Shown here one piece after another: positions 33,444 through 40,821 of a stretch of DNA of 64,000 bases. The stretch is from Catellatospora bangladeshensis (GTDB lineage: Bacteria; Actinomycetota; Actinomycetes; Mycobacteriales; Micromonosporaceae), in NCBI RefSeq assembly GCF_016862575.1, contig NZ_BONF01000033.1, positions 88,529 through 152,528 on the forward strand, given 5' to 3'. The position numbers and the translations under genes were made by a program. The notes below the pieces were generated by a model. That model did not search any database. It saw only the letters and a list, made by a program, of their open reading frames with translations, and had not been told where the DNA came from. The stretch's first letter is position 1. Every line of letters begins with the position of its first letter.

Positions 33444-34202
33444 ATGGCGGGCCGGATCGTGCACGACGTGATGTCGTCGCCCGTCGTGAGCGTGAGCGTG
33501 GCGACGCCGTACCGGGAGATCGTCGATCTGCTCGCCGAGCACGGGGTGAGCGCGGTCCCGGTGCTGGACCCGGGCGGCACCGTGGTCGGCATCGTCTCCG
33601 AGGCGGACCTGCTGCACAAGCTGGCCCTGGGCGGCGAGGAGCCGCAGCGGCGGCTGTTCGAGCGCCGGCAGCGCGCGGTGCGGCGGGCCAAGGCCGAGGG
33701 CGACACCGCCGGAGACCTGATGACCAGCCCGGTGGTGACCGTCGCGGCTTCCGCGAGCGTCGTGCAGGCCGCGAAGATCATGGAGAACGAGCAGCTCAAG
33801 CGGCTGCCCGTGGTGGACGGCGACGGCAGCCTGGTCGGCATCGTGTCGCGGCGGGACCTGCTGCGCACCTACCGCCGGTCCGACGAGGCGATCCGGCACG
33901 ACGTCATGCACGACATCATCCAGGGCATGCTGTTCACCGGGCCGCCGGAGATGGACGTCTCGGTGGCCGACGGCATCGTGACGCTCACCGGCGGCACCGA
34001 CCGCCGCAGCACCGCGCAGATCGCCGAGCGCCTGGTGCACGGCGTGCCCGGCGTGGTCGACGTGTCGAGCGAGCTGACCTACGAGTACGACGACACTCCG
34101 GAGCTGAAGCGGCACTACGACTTCGACGCCGAGGTCGGTGCCCCGAAGCAGCCCCGCGACGGCACGATCTGGGTGAAGGCGCCGGGCGAACGGAACGACT
34201 GA
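33444..34202 (+). CDS. Tandem CBS domain protein with C-terminal BON domain
   Basis: 252 residues, cytosolic. Two CBS motifs (VHDVMSSPVVSVSVATPY...GIVSEADLLH and AGDLMTSPVVTVAASASV...GIVSRRDLLR) form a Bateman module for binding adenine nucleotides. They are followed by a BON-like domain (GMLFTGPPEMDVSVADGIVTLTGG...VPGVVDVSSEL). Such proteins sense energy or redox state; related mycobacterial CBS proteins respond to hypoxia. GAGGGGG lies upstream of the ATG. The next gene, a small Rho-N/SAP-like protein, follows at 30 bases. Confidence 0.9.
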   Translation: MAGRIVHDVMSSPVVSVSVATPYREIVDLLAEHGVSAVPVLDPGGTVVGIVSEADLLHKLALGGEEPQRRLFERRQRAVRRAKAEGDTAGDLMTSPVVTVAASASVVQAAKIMENEQLKRLPVVDGDGSLVGIVSRRDLLRTYRRSDEAIRHDVMHDIIQGMLFTGPPEMDVSVADGIVTLTGGTDRRSTAQIAERLVHGVPGVVDVSSELTYEYDDTPELKRHYDFDAEVGAPKQPRDGTIWVKAPGERND

Positions 34203-34232
34203 GCAGCGGCCGCGAGTGAGCAGGAGAGCGTG

Positions 34233-34421
34233 ATGCCGATCCAGCGCGAGATGCGCAGCAAGCTGCGCTACCAGTCCGCGGAGACCAAGGAGCAGCTGCT
34301 GGGCATGGCCAAGCGGCTGAACATCAGCGGTCGCTGGCACATGACCAAGGCGGAGCTGGTACGCGCCATCGAAAAGGCGAACAATCAGCCGAATCGTCGT
34401 AATCCCCGCGAGGGGGACTGA
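34233..34421 (+). CDS. Small Rho-N/SAP-like domain protein
   Basis: 62 residues. GRWHMTKAELVRAIEKANNQ matches the helix-extended-helix found at the N-terminus of Rho and in SAP/HeH nucleic-acid-binding modules, with a basic N-terminal helix (REMRSKLRYQSAETKEQLLGMAKRL split by Ser/Ala). Probably binds DNA or RNA. Translation may begin at GTG 34230 or ATG 34233; GGAG lies upstream. It likely shares an mRNA with the CBS-BON gene. Confidence 0.75.
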   Translation: MPIQREMRSKLRYQSAETKEQLLGMAKRLNISGRWHMTKAELVRAIEKANNQPNRRNPREGD

Positions 34422-34441
34422 TCGGGGCGTAGCCTCAGGCC

Positions 34442-34957
34442 GTGCTCAATCCACTGCGCACCTGGGACCTGAGCCCGAGTTCGCCGGTGCTGGCCGAGCT
34501 GGCCGAGCTGTACGCCGGCAACGCCGACTACCACCGGCTCAGCGGCGACTTCGGCGACCGCCCGGAGGAGGTCACCGCGGCGCAGGTCGCCGCGGCGCTG
34601 GACGCCGAGCTGGCCGAGCCGGGGGTGGAGGTGCTGCTGGCGCGCACCGGTGGCGACGGGGGCGGGTCGCTGACCGGCGTGGTGGCGGTGCTGGACACCC
34701 ATCCCGCCGACGGCCTGCCCTGGATCGGGCTGCTGCTGGTCGACGCCCGGCGGCGGGGCCGCGGGCTGGGGCGGGCGGTCGCGGAGGAGGTGCACGACCG
34801 GCTGCGTGAGCGGGGCCGCCCCGCGGTGCGCCTGGCCGTGCTGGAGAACAACGCCGCCGCGCTCGCGTTCTGGGGCGCGCTGGGCTACGCCGAGATCGAC
34901 CGGCGGCCGGACCGGCAGGCGGGGCGCGACTGCGTCGTCATGCACCGGCCGCTGTAA
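34442..34957 (+). CDS. GNAT family N-acetyltransferase
   Basis: 171 residues. The acetyl-CoA loop is LLVDARRRGRGLGRAVAEEV and the C-terminal strand-helix is VLENNAAALAFWGALGYAEI, both classic GNAT features. Acceptor unknown. The GTG start lies 6 bases after TAGCCT, so the transcript is probably leaderless although the gene follows another by 20 bases. Confidence 0.88.
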   Translation: MLNPLRTWDLSPSSPVLAELAELYAGNADYHRLSGDFGDRPEEVTAAQVAAALDAELAEPGVEVLLARTGGDGGGSLTGVVAVLDTHPADGLPWIGLLLVDARRRGRGLGRAVAEEVHDRLRERGRPAVRLAVLENNAAALAFWGALGYAEIDRRPDRQAGRDCVVMHRPL

Positions 34958-34980
34958 GCGCTCTCCCGTAGGCTGTCGCA

Positions 34981-35967
34981 GTGCAGCAACGAATCCTCGG
35001 CCGGACCGGCCGGAACGTGGGCGTGATCGGGCTCGGCGCGTGGCAGCTCGGCGCCGACTGGGGCAGCGTCAGCGAGGACGACGCCCTGGCGGTGCTCGAC
35101 GCGGCGGTCGCCGCGGGCGTGAACTTCATCGACACCGCGGACGTGTACGGCGACGGCCGCAGCGAGCAGCTGATCGGGCGCTTCTTGCGCGAGGGCGGGG
35201 CCGGCGTCCCGCTCACCGTGGCGACCAAGATGGGCCGCCGGGTCGCCCAGGAGCCCGGCAACTACGTGATGGACAACTTCCGCGCCTGGAACGACCGGTC
35301 GCGGGCGAACCTCGGCGTGGACACGCTGGACCTGGTCCAGCTGCACTGCCCGCCGACTGCGGTGTACTCGACCGACGCCGTCTTCGACGCCCTGGACACC
35401 ATGGTCGAGGAGAAGCGGATCGCCGCGTACGGCGTCAGCGTGGAGACCTGCGACGAGGCACTGGCCGCGATCGCCCGGCCGAACGTGGCCAGCGTCCAGA
35501 TCATCTTCAACGCGCTGCGGCTCAAGCCGCTGGAGCGGGTGCTGCCCGCCGCCGCGGCCGCCGGGGTGGGCATCATCGCCCGCGTCCCGCTGGCCAGCGG
35601 CCTGCTGTCGGGGCGCTACGACGAGCACACCACGTTCGGGCCGGACGACCACCGCACGTACAACCGGCACGGCGAGGCGTTCGACGTCGGCGAGACCTTC
35701 TCCGGCGTGGACTTCGCGACCGGCCTGGCGGCGGTGCGCCGCCTCGCCCCGCTGGTGCCGCCCGGCGCGACGATGGCCCAGTTCGCGCTGCGCTGGATCA
35801 TCGACCAGCCCGGCGTCAGCGTGGTCATCCCCGGCGCCCGCAACGCCGAGCAGGCCCGCGCCAACGCCGCCGCCGCCGACCTGCCCGCCCTCACCCCCGA
35901 CCAGTTCGCCCTGGTCGCCGAGGTCTACGACGACCTCATCCGCCCCCAGATCCACCACCGCTGGTAA
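34981..35967 (+). CDS. Aldo/keto reductase
   Basis: 328 residues, TIM-barrel NADPH-dependent oxidoreductase. Catalytic Asp and Tyr are in FIDTADVYG, Lys in VATKMGRR and His in LVQLHCPP. The C-terminal VVIPGARNAEQARAN binds the cofactor phosphate. It acts on carbonyl compounds; the physiological substrate is unknown. The GTG is 6 bases after TAGGCT (leaderless type). The TAA stop adjoins repeat A5. Confidence 0.93.
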   Translation: MQQRILGRTGRNVGVIGLGAWQLGADWGSVSEDDALAVLDAAVAAGVNFIDTADVYGDGRSEQLIGRFLREGGAGVPLTVATKMGRRVAQEPGNYVMDNFRAWNDRSRANLGVDTLDLVQLHCPPTAVYSTDAVFDALDTMVEEKRIAAYGVSVETCDEALAAIARPNVASVQIIFNALRLKPLERVLPAAAAAGVGIIARVPLASGLLSGRYDEHTTFGPDDHRTYNRHGEAFDVGETFSGVDFATGLAAVRRLAPLVPPGATMAQFALRWIIDQPGVSVVIPGARNAEQARANAAAADLPALTPDQFALVAEVYDDLIRPQIHHRW

Positions 35968-36020
35968 AAGGAAGGGCACCTTCTTAACGCTCCGCGTATA
36001 AGAAGGTGCCCTTCTTAACG
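35966..36020. repeat. Family A repeat, copy A5 (inverted subtype)
   Basis: Arms AAGGAAGGGCACCTTCTTAACG and its inverted partner flank a CTCCGCGTAT loop. It starts within the stop codon of the aldo/keto reductase gene and ends 5 bases before the stop of the convergent ABC transporter gene, a position suited to two-way termination. Confidence 0.9.
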
Positions 36021-36024
36021 TCGG

Positions 36025-37833
36025 TCAGGTCAGGGCGTCGCGGTAGCCGGCCGCCTGGCGGGCGAACAGCCGCGCGTACTCGCCGCCTGCCGCGACCAGG
36101 TCCTCGTGGGTGCCCCGCTCGGCGACCGCGCCGTCGCGCAGCACCACGATGAGGTCCGCGTCGCGGACCGTGTTGAGCCGGTGCGAGATCAGCAGGCTGG
36201 TGCGCCCGGCCCGGTGCACCCGCAGCCGGTCGGTGATCTCGGCCTCCGCCTCGGCGTCCAGGCCGGAGCTGGGCTCGTCGAGAATGAGCAGGTCGCTGTC
36301 CTCGCGCAGCAGCGCGCGGGCGAGCGCCACCCGCTGCCACTGCCCGCCGGACAGCTCCACCCCGGTCTCGGGGTCGTCCCGGTCGGCGGCGTCCAGATAC
36401 ACCCTGGTCAGCAGGGTGTCGTAGCCGTTCGGCAGGGCGGTGAGGATCTCGTGCGCGCCCGCCCGGCCGGCCGCCCCGGTGACGGCGGCACGGTCGCCGA
36501 GCCGCGGCAGGTCGCCGAGGCCGATGTTCTCCGCGGCGCTGAGGTCGTACGCCATGAAGTCCTGGAACGCGACGCCCAGCCGCCGCCGCAGCTCCTCCAG
36601 CGGCAGGTCACGCAGGTCCACCCCGTCCCAGCGGATGGCGCCGCGGGTCGGGTCGTAGAACCGGCACAGCAGCTTGACCAGGGAACTCTTGCCCGCACCG
36701 TTACGCCCGACCAGCGCGACGGCCTGCCCGGCGGGCACGGTGAGGCTCACTCCGCGCAGCACCCAGGGCAGGTCGTCCTCGTACCGGAACCACACGTCGT
36801 CGAACTCGATGCCCTGCCGCAGCGGCGGGACGGCGGCCACCGGGTGCTCGCCGGCGGGCAGGTCCGGCGGGGCCTCGGTGACGAAGCGGTAGTGCTCGAA
36901 CAGCAGCAGCGCCTCGTGCGCCCGGCCCAGATGGGCGCAGGCGGCGCTCACCCCGGCCTGCACCCCGGCCAGCGCGGCGACGAACACCGACACGTCGCCG
37001 ACGGTCAGCCGCCCGGCCCGCGCCGCGTCGGCGGCCCAGACCAGCCCGGCCCCCGCGACGGCCGCGCCGAGCACCCCCTGCAGGCACTGCACGGCCAGCT
37101 CGCGGCGCTCCATACGGCGGTGTCCGGCGTGGATGCGCCGCAGCTCGCCGAGCATGCGCGCGCCGAACAGCCCGGCCAGGCCGAACAGGCGCACCTCCTT
37201 GGCGGCGGTGACGCTGGTCATCAGCTGGGCGTAGAAGAACTCGCGCCGGGTGCTGCGGCCCAGCTCGCCGAGGGTTTCGGCGCGGTGGCGGCTGAGCCTC
37301 AGCTCCGCGCGCAGCGTGGGCAGCGCGGCGGCGAGCACCACCAGCAGCATCCACGGGTTGATCGTGAGCAGCGCGGCCAGGAACGCGGCGGCGGTGGCCG
37401 CCCCGGTGGCGACGCCGATCGCGCTGGTCACGGCCTCGGCGGGGCCGGTGGGCCCGACCTCGGCGGCCAGCGACAGCCGGTCGTGGAAGCGCGGGTTCTC
37501 GAACGCGCGCAGCCCGCCCATCCGGCCCACCGCCGCGTAGAGGCGTTCCCGCGCGGTCAGCCCGATCCGGCGCTGGAGTTCGGCGTCGGCGTACCGGCCC
37601 AGCTCGGGCACCAGCACCGCGGCCACCCCGGACAGGGCGAGCAGCAGCACGGGCACGAGCACCGGGGCGCCCGGCGCGACGACGCGGTCCAGCACCGTCT
37701 TCATCAGCCACGCGGCCAGCACCGGCACCCCCGCGGCGGCCGCGGCGAGCGCGATCCGCGCGGCGAGCCAGCGGGGTGCGGAGGTGGCGGCCAGTCGCAC
37801 GGCCGCGCCGAGGGAGGCGCGCATCGCGGTCAC
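36025..37833 (-). CDS. ABC transporter permease/ATPase of the graspetide-like cluster
   Basis: 602 residues, exporter-type half-transporter, last gene of the RiPP-like cluster. It has membrane segments in residues ~20-290, then Walker A GRNGAGKSS, Q-loop AFQDFMAYD, signature LSGGQWQR, Walker B LLILDEPSSGLD and switch His ISHRLNT. There is no N-terminal C39 peptidase domain, so leader removal (if any) must be done by another protease. Its probable job is export of the mature peptide. A GTG start at 37833 overlaps the stop of the upstream gene (GTGA), and an ATG follows at 37824. Repeat A5 lies 5 bases beyond the stop. Confidence 0.9.
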   Translation of the reverse strand: MTAMRASLGAAVRLAATSAPRWLAARIALAAAAAGVPVLAAWLMKTVLDRVVAPGAPVLVPVLLLALSGVAAVLVPELGRYADAELQRRIGLTARERLYAAVGRMGGLRAFENPRFHDRLSLAAEVGPTGPAEAVTSAIGVATGAATAAAFLAALLTINPWMLLVVLAAALPTLRAELRLSRHRAETLGELGRSTRREFFYAQLMTSVTAAKEVRLFGLAGLFGARMLGELRRIHAGHRRMERRELAVQCLQGVLGAAVAGAGLVWAADAARAGRLTVGDVSVFVAALAGVQAGVSAACAHLGRAHEALLLFEHYRFVTEAPPDLPAGEHPVAAVPPLRQGIEFDDVWFRYEDDLPWVLRGVSLTVPAGQAVALVGRNGAGKSSLVKLLCRFYDPTRGAIRWDGVDLRDLPLEELRRRLGVAFQDFMAYDLSAAENIGLGDLPRLGDRAAVTGAAGRAGAHEILTALPNGYDTLLTRVYLDAADRDDPETGVELSGGQWQRVALARALLREDSDLLILDEPSSGLDAEAEAEITDRLRVHRAGRTSLLISHRLNTVRDADLIVVLRDGAVAERGTHEDLVAAGGEYARLFARQAAGYRDALT

Positions 37834-38831
37834 CCGGCGCTGCTGCTCGGCACCTTGTCCAGCACGAAGTGGCTGGCCACCACGGTGTGCCCGGACAGCA
37901 GCGCGAACGCGGGGTAGCCGTCCACGCCGAAGGCGCGTGACACCGGCCCGCGCTCGGGCTCGTTGACCACCCGCGCGACCGGCGTGATCCGCTCGCACAG
38001 CGCGTCGGCGGCGCTGCCCTGCCCGAGCACGACGGCCAGCACCCGCTCCCGCCCGCCGAGCTCCTCGGCGCGGGCGAGGAAGCCGGGCAGGCTCTCGGCG
38101 CAGGCCGGGCAGCTGGGGGAGAGGAAGCCGACCAGGGTGTCGCCGTCGAGCTGGTCCGCGCTGAGCGGTTCCCCGTCCACGGTGACCGCGGTGAAGGCGG
38201 CGACCCGGCCGCCGCCGGCCGTCATGATCGGCTCGGGGTTCGCCACCCCCTCGATGCTGGCGCGCACCAGCACCGTCTGCTGCCGCAGCAGGCGCAGCAC
38301 CAGCACGATCAGCCCGGTGTTCAGCACGCAGACGGCCGCGAGCAGGGCGAGGATCGCGGGCAGGTGCGGCATGGCGGCTCCGTTCGGGGCGGGCGGGGGC
38401 GGCGGCGCGGGCCAGGCCGCCGCGGTCGCGCTCGCGGACACCGCGAGCAGCACCAGGTTGCGGACCACGTCGGCCGGGCCGGGCGGGCGGGTGGCGGTGC
38501 CGAAGCAGTGACACGCCTGGCGTACGCCGCGGCGCACCATCGCCGCGAGCGCGGCTGTGAACGTGGTCAGCAGCGCCGTCGTGGCGAGCAGCGCGCCGGG
38601 CGCGAGCGCGGGCACCGCCACGGCGAGCGCCAGCAGCCCGGCCAGCACGGCCTCGGCGGTGACCACGGCCGCCGCGAGCGGCCCGGCGAGCCGCTCGGGC
38701 AGCCGCAGGTTGGCGGGCAGCGAGGCGCGGAACGCGGCGTACGCGCCCGGGTCCAGCAGTTTCGCCCCGGCCGAGAAGGCCAGCACACCGGCCAGCAGGA
38801 GCTGGCCGGTGACGAGCAGCGCCCAGGCCAC
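37830..38831 (-). CDS. MauE-like membrane / TlpA-like thioredoxin fusion protein
   Basis: 333 residues. The first ~130 residues are a four-segment membrane domain of the MauE/DoxX type (GAKLLDPGAYAAFRASLP, then RQACHCFGTATRPPG with a Cys pair). Another hydrophobic segment (AILALLAAVCVLNTGLIVLVL) follows, then a thioredoxin-fold domain with CPAC in FLSPSCPACAESLPGF. MauE/MauD proteins handle disulfides outside the cytosol in methylamine dehydrogenase maturation; here the two functions are on one chain. Its place between the maturase and exporter, together with the Cys-containing precursor, suggests it oxidises or protects thiols of the peptide. The GTG start lies 2 bases after the maturase stop, with GGTGGG upstream. 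Confidence 0.82.
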   Translation of the reverse strand: MAWALLVTGQLLLAGVLAFSAGAKLLDPGAYAAFRASLPANLRLPERLAGPLAAAVVTAEAVLAGLLALAVAVPALAPGALLATTALLTTFTAALAAMVRRGVRQACHCFGTATRPPGPADVVRNLVLLAVSASATAAAWPAPPPPPAPNGAAMPHLPAILALLAAVCVLNTGLIVLVLRLLRQQTVLVRASIEGVANPEPIMTAGGGRVAAFTAVTVDGEPLSADQLDGDTLVGFLSPSCPACAESLPGFLARAEELGGRERVLAVVLGQGSAADALCERITPVARVVNEPERGPVSRAFGVDGYPAFALLSGHTVVASHFVLDKVPSSSAG

Positions 38832-38833
38832 GG

Positions 38834-39850
38834 TCAGTAGCCCACCTGGGTCACCGGGCCGCGCCGGAACTCCCCGCCCGCGCAGAGCAGGTCGGCGACC
38901 GCCTCGCTGAGCGGCAGCTGCAGGTCGTGCTGCATCCACATGAACTGGCCGCCCGGATTGACCTCTAGGAACACGTGCTCCCCGTCGGGGGTCACGATGA
39001 AGTCGACGGCGGCGTAGACGATGCCCAGCTCCGCCAGCAGCCGCTGGGTGCGCTCCACGACGTCGTCGGGCAGCGGCCGGTAGGGCCCGTAGGGCAGGTG
39101 GTTCTCGCCGCGCCAGTCGACGGCCGTGGTCGGCATCGACTGCGAGTCGATGACCACGGGGAAGTAGGTGTTGCCGACGACGGTCAGCCGCACCTCGTAC
39201 GCCTTGTCGACGTACTCCTGGAACATGCACATGGTGTGGCGTACGCGGTCGGCGTGCTCCAGCACCTCGTCGCCGACGACCGTGGTGAACAGGCCGCTCG
39301 GGAACGCGCCCGGGTAGTGGATGACGCCGCCGGTCAGCGCCTTGTAGACGACGGGCCGGTCGGCGGACTTCACCAGGGCGGCGACCTCCTGCGGGTCGTT
39401 GGTGAGCAGCGTGCGCGGGGTGCGGAAGCCGTGCCGCTTGGCGAGCTGGAGCTGATACGGCTTCAGCTCGGCGACGGCGTCCACGTCGGGCCGGTTGATC
39501 CACAGGCAGTCGGTGGCCCGCATGATGCCGCCGATGCCGTGCAGCGCCTCGTTGCGGGCGAACTGCTGCTCGGCCTCACTCATGGCCGGGTCGAACGCGA
39601 ACGCGGTGGGGCGGCGATACCACACCCCGGACAGCGAATCGAGATCGACCCGCCGCCCGCGGTGCAGCAGCTCGCGCCGCTCGCCGTCGAAGTCCGAGGT
39701 GGTGAAGGTCAGCGTCGTGGGGAAGTAGCTGAGGTCGACGCGGACCAGCTCGGCGCCGCGCGCCTTGAGGCTGTGCACCACGGGATCGACGGTCGGATCG
39801 AACTCCTGGGTCAGGATCAGCACCCGCGGGGTCGACGGCGAGTCGGGCAT
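38834..39850 (-). CDS. ATP-grasp ribosomal peptide maturase (MvdD/GRASP family)
   Basis: 338 residues. The N-terminal pre-ATP-grasp domain has LSGVWYRRPTAF, the RRP motif typical of graspetide ligases. The ATP-grasp part shows VVYKALTGG, MFQEYVDKAYEVRLTVVG and FLEVNPGGQFMWMQ (Mg-binding Glu/Asn). These enzymes join Ser/Thr or Lys side chains to Asp/Glu side chains in a precursor peptide. The immediately upstream gene (9-base gap) encodes a small protein of the right type. It resembles the SAV_5884-type ATP-grasp maturases of actinomycetes by recall. No methyltransferase (PIMT) is present, unlike fuscimiditide-type clusters. Confidence 0.88.
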   Translation of the reverse strand: MPDSPSTPRVLILTQEFDPTVDPVVHSLKARGAELVRVDLSYFPTTLTFTTSDFDGERRELLHRGRRVDLDSLSGVWYRRPTAFAFDPAMSEAEQQFARNEALHGIGGIMRATDCLWINRPDVDAVAELKPYQLQLAKRHGFRTPRTLLTNDPQEVAALVKSADRPVVYKALTGGVIHYPGAFPSGLFTTVVGDEVLEHADRVRHTMCMFQEYVDKAYEVRLTVVGNTYFPVVIDSQSMPTTAVDWRGENHLPYGPYRPLPDDVVERTQRLLAELGIVYAAVDFIVTPDGEHVFLEVNPGGQFMWMQHDLQLPLSEAVADLLCAGGEFRRGPVTQVGY

Positions 39851-39859
39851 GCCGGTCTC

Positions 39860-40150
39860 CTAGGCGCAGACGTCGTCGGTGACGCAGTCGCCGCAGTTGG
39901 CGCCGGCCGTACGGGTCTTGGTGTAGACGCCCATGGTGATGTCGCCCGACGGGGTCACCCAGATCTGCTCCTCGACGTCGTAGTGGCCGAGCTCGGCGGC
40001 CACCTCGTCGGCGGTGCCGGGCTGCCAGTCGGCGAACAGGTAACCGAAGGGCTGCCGCTCGTGGTCGGCGGGCAGCGGCTGGTCGAAGTCGTGCCCCTGC
40101 GTCATCGACAGGGACGTCCGCAGCGGATTGCGGGTGAGCGTGGTCGTCAT
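39860..40150 (-). CDS. Putative graspetide precursor with Cys-containing core
   Basis: 96 residues. The leader-like part contains QPFGYLFADW and GHYDVEEQIWV, resembling the PFG and D-x-Q-x-W blocks of putative ATP-grasp-modified RiPP precursors. The C-terminal end, from about residue 77, is TKTRTAGANCGDCVTDDVCA: Thr donors, four Asp acceptors (one within the CxxC) and three Cys (86, 89, 95) with a CxxC. It lies 9 bases before the ATP-grasp maturase. Its ATG overlaps the stop of the related small gene upstream, so both are translated together. Cysteines are not standard in this RiPP class. No experimental core boundary is known; it is inferred from residue content. Confidence 0.75.
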   Translation of the reverse strand: MTTTLTRNPLRTSLSMTQGHDFDQPLPADHERQPFGYLFADWQPGTADEVAAELGHYDVEEQIWVTPSGDITMGVYTKTRTAGANCGDCVTDDVCA

Positions 40151-40500
40151 GGGACCTCTCCTCTGCTCGGGGCCGGCGGGTCGCCGGCCGCGGTCGTGGG
40201 CTGGGTCAGCCCGATGATCCCGTCCACCTCTCCGGAGAACACCCAGACCAGATCCACCTCGTCGTAATGGCCGACCGACAGCGTCAGATCGGCCGGAGGC
40301 GCATCGGGATCGGGCCGCTCGTAGAGGTATGCCAGCGGTGAGAAGGCGCCGGTCCGGCGGTGCTCGCGCAGCCCCGGGTCGACGGCGCCGCGGACCACGA
40401 GCCGTGCGGATGCGTCCAGCTCAGGACGGTCCAGCCGCAGCACGGTGGCGGGCACGACGTCCGGTGGCGGGTTGCTGTCGCCGGTCCGGACATCGGTCAT
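40147..40500 (-). CDS. Second small precursor-like protein, paralogue of the downstream gene
   Basis: 117 residues. The C-terminal half (SPLAYLYERP and VGHYDEVDLVWVFSGE, ending TQPTTAAGDPPAPSRGEVP) aligns with the same region of the next gene (PFGYLFADW, LGHYDVEEQIWV, TKTRTAG), but it lacks cysteines and has an extra N-terminal ~45 residues (PPPDVVPATVLRLDRPELDA). It may be a second precursor or a recognition partner. A promoter (TTTACA, 16 bases, TATGAT) ends 7 bases before the ATG at 40500, so the mRNA should start at the AUG; the longer frame to 40548 would begin upstream of the promoter elements and is rejected. Confidence 0.7.
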   Translation of the reverse strand: MTDVRTGDSNPPPDVVPATVLRLDRPELDASARLVVRGAVDPGLREHRRTGAFSPLAYLYERPDPDAPPADLTLSVGHYDEVDLVWVFSGEVDGIIGLTQPTTAAGDPPAPSRGEVP

Positions 40501-40507
40501 CTTCAAC

Positions 40508-40535
40508 ATCATAGAGATGAGGAGAGACATGTAAA
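40508..40535 (-). promoter_or_regulatory. Promoter of the graspetide-like operon
   Basis: On the minus strand TTTACA (40535-40530), a 16-base spacer and TATGAT (40513-40508), the best sigma-70-type match in the window and in an unusually AT-rich patch. The predicted start point coincides with the ATG at 40500. Confidence 0.7.
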
Positions 40536-40703
40536 GATAGAAATTCATATGAACGGGATCGGCGGGCCGGGTGCGGTGTGCGGCGCGGCCGGATCAAAAG
40601 CGGAGCCGAGGAGGGTGGGGGAGGGGCTCGCCGTCACGGTGGGGACACGTCTCGGCCGCGTTCGGGTCGCCTGTGGTGGCGGGCGTGTGCTTGCGGCTGC
40701 CTT

Positions 40704-40764
40704 GATCGGGAGTTCGTGTCGGAAAGTGGGGTCTGGCCATAGGTTTGGACACGAACTGGCGATC
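40704..40764. repeat. Family E inverted repeat, copy E1
   Basis: GATCGGGAGTTCGTGTCGG and its near-complement (GACACGAACTGGCGATC) flank GAAAGTGGGGTCTGGCC. Related copies are at 61573, 61675, 61779 and 62943. It lies downstream of the LPxTG protein gene (stop 40822, minus strand). The rest of the 40501-40821 gap holds only the operon promoter and no ORF worth reporting. Confidence 0.82.
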
Positions 40765-40821
40765 ATCGGCATGGAAAGGCGCGGGGCAGGAGAGTTCCTG
40801 CCCCGCGTACCAGGTGATGGG

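Noticed and set aside
430..36020. Family A repeats as a CRISPR array
   Set aside because: Copies are isolated, thousands of bases apart, with no spacers and no cas genes.
40147..40548. A longer start (MNFYLYMSLLISMML) for the first precursor-like gene, suggesting a signal peptide
   Set aside because: Those codons overlap the -35/-10 elements and lack a ribosome site; the promoter predicts RNA starting at ATG 40500.
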